The translations under genes and the position numbers were made by a program. Positions 56,560-64,000 of a stretch of DNA of 64,000 bases are shown here, in pieces (position 1 is the first letter of the stretch; each line of letters starts with the position of its first letter). The notes under the pieces are model-generated. The model ran no database searches. It was not told the DNA's origin and was given only the letters and a program-made list of their open reading frames with translations. Origin of the DNA: Undaria pinnatifida (Eukaryota > Sar > Phaeophyceae > Laminariales > Alariaceae); contig JABAKD010000025.1 of NCBI GenBank assembly GCA_012845835.1, forward strand, positions 21,649,423-21,713,422, written 5' to 3'.

Positions 56560-57785
56560 TTATCATATATTTTGCTCCTAACCACCTTAGTGTGCATCTT
56601 GGACATACTGGTTATTATTTGCATTTGGCGCATCTTGGAAATATTGGTTATTATTTGCATTTGTCATGCAGGCCGAACATTTTTCCCCCATCCCCTCCCT
56701 CCCCCATCCCCCCGCCAAGAACCGAAACTGCCAGAGTTCCAAACACTACCCGACATGTGAAGTGGTATCCGAGGGGGGTGCAGGAATGTCCGTGTTGGGA
56801 AGCGTTCTCCTCATGGTAGACTCTCTCTTCATTCACAACTCCTTTGGCTCGTTTCCTAGACACAAGGGTGGCATTCATCTGAATAAAAGAACGGTATAGG
56901 ACAGGCGGTGTGACAAAAGTGGGGGTTCCTGCCTGGACCTCCCCCGCGTGTCGTTACATTACCGCCTATCTGTGATGGCCTCAACGTGAACGTGACATTT
57001 ACTATCACGTGATTTCGCCCGAATCATGGCATGGCTCCTCGTCGAACGTAATAACTATTAGAGAACGGAGGGCACTCTATTCATTAGCCCACCCTAAATA
57101 GCCGTAGTTGCAGATCACATGGCAATCAAAGGATGTCAGCAAAACGTCCAGAATCGGAAAGGGAATCGAAGATGCGGCTACCCGAAACAAAGGAAAATGA
57201 ATACAAAGATTCCCACACCTCGTAATGAGCACAAGACACCTCATTGTTAGATTTACAACCGTGTAATGGAGCTCACCGCCGTGCGAGCTCGAGGTGAAGT
57301 AAGTACCCACAGTGTACCATTATCAATCGGCGTAAGAAAACGTGAAGGGCACCAGGAAAGAGATCTCGAATTGGCGACCAAGAAAGAAAAGCGCAATGCA
57401 AGCAAGAGAAAAATTCAAGCCGAGTTTCAAAAAGAATCATGTAGTTTTCGCCTTTACGCTGAGCTCGGTAGAAATTCGTTCTTGCATGGTGCATTCATGG
57501 TCGTGCCATGTCCATACTGTTGTCGAGCCGTTCTACGGTAGCCCCCCCCCCCCCCAACTTTTCATTAACGAAATCGCCGGTTTCAAAACTAGCTCCCGAT
57601 CGTATCTCCTGAAAAACGGTGTGCCTCGACACCCCGACGTCATCGATAGATAGACCTTCGCACACAAGAAAATATATGGATACTTTTTGGTTTCAATAGT
57701 ATCCTTCCTTGTATCGAGCAGTCATGAAACGTTCGTTAAAGAAAACCGCTGAATTCGGGGGAGGCTATCGTAGAATCAGTCTGTC
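56560..57785. other. Stretch without a supported gene
   Basis: C-rich patches at 56685-56720 and a C run at 57543-57555; otherwise no recognisable structure. Confidence 0.35.
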
Positions 57786-57786
57786 G

Positions 57787-60700
57787 TGACATGAAAACGC
57801 CATGTAATGCAATCGGGCGTGCCATGATGCATGCCATGGATGAACCATCGTGCATACTCGTGTCATAATGCATGCCGTGGACCTGCCATGGTGCAGACAG
57901 CGGTCATGCCATGATAATTTCATGGTGATGCCATCGTCATGCGATGGATGCGCTACGTTCATGCCATGGTTCATTCATCATCAAACCATGAGCTATACCA
58001 TGGTAATGCCACGGTTAAGCCATGAACACAACATGACCATGCCATGGACTTACCATGCTCCATGCCATGTTCATTCCATGGCCATGTCATAGTCATGCCA
58101 CGGTCGGACGATGGTCGTGCCGGTGTGCGGTTATGGTCGAACCATGGGTCATGCCATTGTCATACAATGATCATGCCACCGCCACGCAACGAATGGGCCA
58201 TGGTCATGCCATGGTGCATTCATGCTCAAGTCATGGTCATGCCCGTGCCATGCCATGAACGAGCCATGATCCTGCCATGGTGCATGTCATGGTTCTATGC
58301 CGTGAACGCGCCGTCGTGCATGCTAGTACAATGGCGTATGCCGTGGACGCGCCATGGTGCACGCTATGGTTATTCCAAGGTTATGCCATGGTCATACCAC
58401 AGTCACGCTACAGACGTGTCCATGATCAAGCCACGAGCCTTACCGTGGTCATGTCACGGTCATGCCATAAACACAACCATGGTCATGACTAGGTGCAGTA
58501 AATTGTGCATGCCATAAGCGTGCCATTTTGTTGCCGTGGTCGTGCCGTAGTCATGCCATGGAGCATCTATGGTCCTGCCAGGGTCATGTCAAAAACGTGC
58601 CATAGTCATGCCATCGTGCATGCCACGTTACATGCGGTAGACGCGCCATGGCGCATTCTCATGCGATGGTGCAAGCCGTGGAGGCGCCATGGTGCATGCC
58701 ATAGTCATGCCATGGTCATGCAATGGTCATGGTCATCTCATGATGATGACACGGTGTACCCATGGTCATATACTATGCTGCACCCATGGTCGTGCGACGA
58801 TCATACCATGGTCGAGCAATGACCACGCCACGGCCATATCATGGACCACAGCCATGACATGGGCGCGCCATGGCCATGCCATGGTTCATCTAAGGGTGCG
58901 CCATGGTGTGTCCATGTTTACGCCATGGTGCGGTCATTGCCACACCGGGGCTATCATGGCATGCCCATGCCATGTCTACGCCGTGACAATATGGTCTATT
59001 GATGGTGCGGCTATGACATGAACATAGTGCGATCATGGCATGAACATGAACCGGCCTAGGTGTGTCCATGATCGCACCTTGGTGCGTCCATACGCGACTC
59101 CGGCATGACCACGGCATTGCGCCATGGTACATCCATGGCGCGGACATTCCATAGCCACGATGCGACTATGGCATGACCTTGGCATGATATGGCGTGACCA
59201 TAATGTGTCCATGGTGCGTCCATGGTACGGCCGTGGTGCGTCCATGGCATGAGACCAAGGGAGGTTAGCCCATTTTTACTGGTACCTGATTTGAGCCACT
59301 CGCACGAGTGATTCTGTTCCTCACTGAAACAAACGCGTTACCGCATTTTCACTCGTACCGGGTTTGAGCAACTCGTACGAGTGCTTCTGTCCATCACAGA
59401 AAAAACAATGCCTGCGGGGCGTTTTCGTGTCGCCTTGTTACCATTCCGATGCGGCTTCATGATTGCTACATATAAATATGACATCAGCAAAAGGAACAAG
59501 TGGGTCTCTAGCGCGAGTGGGCCCGAGCCACCGCAAAAAAAGGCCGCAAAACTGACCCCACCACGGTAGCCTTGGTCATGACCATGCGGCCATGTCATAA
59601 CTATGGCACGTCCATGGTGTGGCCATGCCACGTCCACGATATTACCAGGGCAAGACTATGGGGCGGCCATGGGGCGGCCATTTCTTGACCATATGGTGCC
59701 GCGGTGGTATCACCATGAGATGACCATGACGCTTTATGGCAAAATCATGGTGCGGCCTTGGCATGATCATGGTGCCCGTGATGCGTCCATGGTACATCCA
59801 TGTTATGATGGTGACATAACCATGGCGTGTACGCAAGCGACCATGGCACGGCCATGGGCTATCCATGGTGATGCGATGGTGCATCTATGGCATACCCATG
59901 GGGCGGCTATGGCGTGACCATGACACTTTCATGGCACGCTTATGGTGCGGTCATGACACGACCACGGTGCCAGCAAGGCATTATCATGGCACGTCCGTGG
60001 TGCTTCCAACGTGCGTCGGCGGCATGGTAATGGCACATCCAATGGAGCGGCCTCGGTATGATTATGGTCCATCCCTGGTGCGCCTGTGGTTCGTCCATGC
60101 ATTGACATGACATGAGCATAGCGTGAGCGCACGCGAGCATTCATTGCACGAGCATGGGCTGGCCATGGTGCGGTCATGGTGCGTTCAAGGTATGCCAATG
60201 GGGCAGTCATGGCCTAACCATGGCTTAGTCATGGCACGTCCATGATGCGGCCATGGCATGACCACGGTGCCACCATGGCATTGCCATGGCACGTGCACTG
60301 TGTTTCCGTTGTGCATCCATGGCACGAACATTCCGTGACCACGGATGGCATCGTGGGACGTCCACGTTGAGTCTGATGGAACGGTCATGATGCTACTATG
60401 ATGCGGTCATGCCATGATCACGGTGGGACCGTGGCACAATCAATGCACGTCCACAGTGAATCAATATCATAGGTCAAAGTGTCATGACCGTCGCTTGTCC
60501 ATCGTTCATCCATAGGGCATCCGTAGCATGATCATGGCAAAACGATGGTTAGACATCATTCGTCCATGGTACGGCCATGGTGCGTCCATGGCATAACCAT
60601 GGCACGTTCATGGTGTATCCATAGTATGACCCTTGTTCGGCAATGGAATGGCCATGCCACGACCATGGCACGCCCGTGGTGCATCTATGGCATGACCACG

Positions 60701-61440
60701 GCGAAACCATGGCATTGTCACGATACGCCTATGGTGTATCCGTGGTGTGAAAACGGTGAAACCGTGGTATGACCATGGCACGTCGTCGCACAGTATGGCC
60801 TTTCTACGGTGTTTTCGTGGTGCATCGATGGTGAGTTCATAGCTCATCCGTGGCATGAGCATAGGTCGGCCATGGCGCATCCACGTGTGGCCATGGCGCG
60901 GTCATGGACGGACCATGATATTTCCATGGTACGTCCATGGTGCATCGATGGCACGTCATGGGATGTGCCACGACAAGTTCATGGCAAGTCCCATGTTACA
61001 AACCATGGGGCATGCCCTCGCACAATCCGTGAGCATGCCACGAGCATGTCATGGAATGCCATGAACGTGCCATGGCATGTTCACCAATACGGGGCCATGG
61101 CTCTGCAACGGTATGTTGTGGCAGTGCCATGGATCAACATGTCCTATGGCCTTTACATGGTCCATGGCACGTGCCATGGGCCATCCACGGACGATCCATG
61201 GACCAGCCATGACCGTCCATGGATAAAACATGGGTTTTCCATGGACCATCCATGGATTGTCGATAGCATTCTATTGATGGGCCATGGATGGCCCATGACG
61301 TATCATCACATGCCGTGTTGTGAAGCATGAGAGCACCCATGGTATGCCATGCTACGTGCCATGGTTGTGCCATGATAGGGCCATTTCAATGTTATGCCAT
61401 TGCGATGCCACCTGCCATGGCCGGTCCAACAACACTTCCC
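57787..61440. repeat. 3.7-kb degenerate CATG/CCATGG satellite, about 11-bp period
   Basis: CATG occurs 5-7 times in most 60-base lines against about 0.2 expected by chance; many lie in the palindrome CCATGG. Clean stretches show an 11-bp period (58690-58730: GCCATAGTCAT, GCCATGGTCAT, GCAATGGTCAT). In the right half units read more like CCATGGTGCGT and CCATGGCATGA. A MITE-A copy is inserted at 59253-59577. Long open frames rich in Met, His, Trp, Pro and Gly occur in several frames because the unit mostly lacks stops; they are not genes. Confidence 0.95.
59253..59577. mobile_element. MITE-A copy 3, inserted in the CATG satellite
   Basis: 325 bp, left end GACCAAGG, right end CCACGGTAGCCTTGGTC, flanked by ATGA on both sides (59249-59252, 59578-59581). 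The interior has CACTCGCACGAGTG and a second ACTCGTACGAGTG. ATGA is frequent in the satellite, so the target duplication could be chance. Confidence 0.75.
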
Positions 61441-61444
61441 TGGT

Positions 61445-63075
61445 GCGGACCCGACTCCACGCAATATAGGCATGCCGAAAAGGCTATTATCCCCCAGTTT
61501 TCGCCATACGGACATTGGTCCTTGATGTTTGTATTGATTTTCTCAGTGCTGTAGACATGATACATTATACCAGGTATGTACAGTGCAGTAAATGTACTGC
61601 AAACTGTACCTCTCCTGGTATGTGTATCTAGTATACCTGGTATTGATTACGGCGACTGCGGATTGTTGTAATTCAGTGGCAACGCAGAGGGATTCGGGAC
61701 GATGCGGATCGGGCTGTTGGCCTGCACGGATGAAGTACGCCTAGGTTGCTAGATTGTAGCTACATTGTGCTTCGTTTCCAAGTTATTTATCCCTGGTTTG
61801 TCTGGGTTTGTTGCTAGTGTGTGCAGGTTGAGGTCTTCGTGTGCCGCTCCCAGCCCCAGCTGCCATCTATAATTCGTGCTTGGTACAATGTGCACGCTTG
61901 CCTCTTCCTGTAACCCGGCATGACTAATAAACAATTAGTCTACATATGCAAAACGCGTTTCAATACCGTTGGTGGACGATAACCGTGATGTAAAACATTG
62001 CCCTGGCTGTGAACAACAAAAAAGAGTATTCTTGAACTTACTCCGAATGCTCATAAAGGGAGTTTCTTGTTGGCGCGTCTATTCTTTATCACTGTACACG
62101 ACGTATTTATCGATATATGTATCTGGTATGCGGCAAGAACATAATGCAAACGAACAAACGTTATCGGTCTCCGAACCATTTAAATATCCTAAAAGGAACC
62201 GCGCCACACGATCTGGCCTTTCCGTTCGGCATCTTCTGTGTACTGCACATCCGCTAAGGCTGCGGGGTGGAGCACGGACATATTGTAGTGCGAAGGAGTG
62301 TTTCATGACTTTGGGACTTCTTCCGTATTGAGCTCATAAACGACCACGGTCTTCACCTGTCAAACAGGTTTAGTTCAATCCCGGGCACGCACAATGGAAA
62401 AAAAACACACCGATCGTAATACTTGCATTAAACATCATGCCAGACGCAATGCCACAACGCATCGAGATAGACTCTGCATGAACCAGTATATTACACTCGT
62501 GCGTGCCGCCATCACAGCGTCGGACAACCTAAATGGTTCTGTAGGGGGTTTATGTCTCTCCAACGGCGCTTGGGTATTACTACGGCAGCATTTGGGCACT
62601 GACTTCGGCCTTCTGACATGACACAATCCCAACCCCAGCACAGACAATAGTTGGTTTCGACAATTCCTACGTGCCTACGGCGGACGATTTCAGCATACCA
62701 CTCCTCCCCTAACACACCACGTAGAACGCGTCGTTTGGTTTCCGGTCTACCTGTTGCTGTTGTGGGTAGTGGTTGTTTTGTGTTCAAGCAGAGTTGTGCT
62801 TTGTGCTTCTCTTTTATCGTCTGTTTTTCGTTTTATCAAGCACCGAACTCGAGCCAGCACCCAGTTTTAGTCCACTAGCAGACCGGGAGGGAGGGAGGGC
62901 ATCTACACAGCGTATGAACTACAATATTCCGTTCAAAACCCGGCTACGCCTTGACGCGACGTGGGTACACGTAGCACACCCACCCACGAGATTGAGAGGG
63001 GTCATAGTACGTAGGGTGACAGTGACAGCGCAAGCCAGTAAATTCGAATATTTAAATTCATCAGGCAGACACCAA
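61445..63075. other. Stretch without a supported gene
   Basis: Plain sequence with short frames on both strands. A segment near 61745-61945 has a CTGCCATCT/GGTACAATG block that could be an old terminal repeat, but no partner was found in the window. Confidence 0.35.
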
Positions 63076-63077
63076 CG

Positions 63078-63145
63078 GGAAAGTGCGTACTCATTTGTTG
63101 CTTGCGGAATTCGTTCGACCATTGACCACACATCCCTCTCGAGAA
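63078..63145 (-). mobile_element. LINE A extreme 3'-end fragment
   Basis: Minus-strand translation GCVVNGRTNSASNK followed by TGA matches the C-terminus of LINE A (GCVVNGQMTKVSKK) at 22606-22660. Confidence 0.55.
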
Positions 63146-63639
63146 GTACCAGGCAGGAGATAACGAGGGGGTGACGAGCGGTGCCCGGGCCGCCGACGCT
63201 GGGGCTGCTGCGGCCCTCGCTGCAGGCTGGCGCTGTACGTCTTGCCATGGCTGGCGAGTCACGCGCTTCTGAATGCGAGCTGCAGGGCCTATCAGTTCAC
63301 AGGTGTGAGAGTGGATTTTGAGTGGGTTTGTCGGCTTGGAGAAGCCGCATCTTAGACTCGTGCTCTAGTTCGTGGAACCGGGGTTTCCCGCATTTCCCAT
63401 ATTTGTGCAAGTTCGGCTCATGAGGGTGGGCTAGTGTTATGGTACGGCCGTTCAACGCGTTTCGTATGCGGGACAAACATGATATTGCAAGTTCGTGACC
63501 CCTTCCTGTTCAGATGTCAACACATGGAATTTATATAGCTGCTTCTCTCCGACTTCTGGGCTTCAGCAAAGTGAGTAACACAAAGGGCACGCTTAATTGG
63601 CAGACCTGCGCGGGAGATACTCTGTGTTCCCAATCTGTC

Positions 63640-63990
63640 CCCACACAGCGAGCTGTCCCTGCAGGCGGCCATCTTTACTACTCAAGCAGCGCAAGCGGCC
63701 GTTGTATACGGATGCGTGAGTATGTCGACCCGCTAACAAAATAATAAAGCTCGGCACACTTCCACATATACGTATGTGTTTCTCGTACAGGTGTTTGAAA
63801 TACACTACCAGGTGCATAGTATTTGCAATCCAGCGCTAACTGCCGTGTTTTGGAGTTCCCGTGGTAGTTACAGCGCGCGAGCTGTCCCTACCGGCGGTCA
63901 CCGTTACTACTCCACCAGCAACCAGTCTGCCCTGGTAGACGGATGCGCGAGTATTTAGACCCGATTTGATCCCTGAGGATCAGGCGCGGC
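63640..63990 (-). mobile_element. Retroposon B, partial double copy
   Basis: GCGAGCTGTCCCTGCAGGCG, then TATACGGATGCGTGAGTATG (63640-63725), and again GCGAGCTGTCCCTACCGGCG and GACGGATGCGCGAGTATTTA (63880-63960). Both blocks match 44490-44570. The repeat runs toward the window edge. Confidence 0.55.
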
Positions 63991-64000
63991 AGAGGTAGCC

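Noticed and set aside
58044-61330. Several 70-170-codon frames rich in Met, His, Pro and Trp
   Set aside because: They come from the stop-poor CATG satellite unit, occur in several frames on both strands, and have no conserved start.
61745-61945. Solo LTR of a retrotransposon
   Set aside because: No TG..CA ends, target duplication or second copy could be established in the window.

Overview
This window reads as nuclear DNA of a eukaryote, repeat-rich and gene-poor. The evidence is GT..AG introns with phase-consistent exons, two non-LTR retrotransposon remnants, tRNA-headed SINEs, several MITE-like families, long microsatellites and short TTAGGG runs. No operon structure, rRNA, CRISPR or phage content was seen. 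The only gene I can build with confidence is an ankyrin-TRP type cation channel whose wording (GTMGPLGV, KWNVLD, AFKAMLGET) resembles stramenopile and brown-algal channels. A brown alga or relative is therefore my best guess, but it is an inference and not proven here.

Layout. Positions 1-5447 hold no supported gene, only a small tandem repeat and one MITE. Positions 5448 to about 21307, minus strand, hold one spliced gene of 17 recognised exons. From 5' to 3' it encodes a low-complexity N-terminus, an ankyrin-like region with roughly one repeat per exon, a TRP linker, six transmembrane segments with a pore loop, two further hydrophobic segments and a C-terminal coiled coil. All 16 exon junctions agree in reading phase. 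Its 5' first exon with the ATG is not identified. Its introns hold a SINE fragment, an A-tailed retroposon and a 179-bp tandem duplication.

Positions 22-33 kb are mobile DNA: a SINE, a decayed LINE (LINE A, 22606-25115) split by a 340-bp insertion, MITEs, an A-tailed repeat, and a better preserved LINE (LINE B, 30978-32861) with a clear reverse transcriptase. Positions 33-57 kb are a mosaic of repeat families that recur across the window: CAGCTG-ended MITEs, tRNA-SINEs, an A-tailed TATA-containing repeat, a second A-tailed retroposon with a conserved hairpin, 41-bp and 115-bp minisatellites, and a 2.3-kb inverted-repeat-ended element made of internal arrays. A TTAG/TTTG compound microsatellite lies at 51.4-51.9 kb.

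Positions 57.8-61.4 kb form a 3.7-kb degenerate satellite with a period near 11 bp, built on the palindrome CCATGG/CATG and interrupted by a MITE. This is the most unusual sequence in the window. Positions 61.5-64 kb have no supported gene, only retroposon fragments.

The channel gene is the only feature with an evident cellular role (a membrane cation channel). The rest is transposon and satellite DNA in different stages of decay. Element family names used here (LINE A, MITE-A, retroposon B and so on) are local labels.
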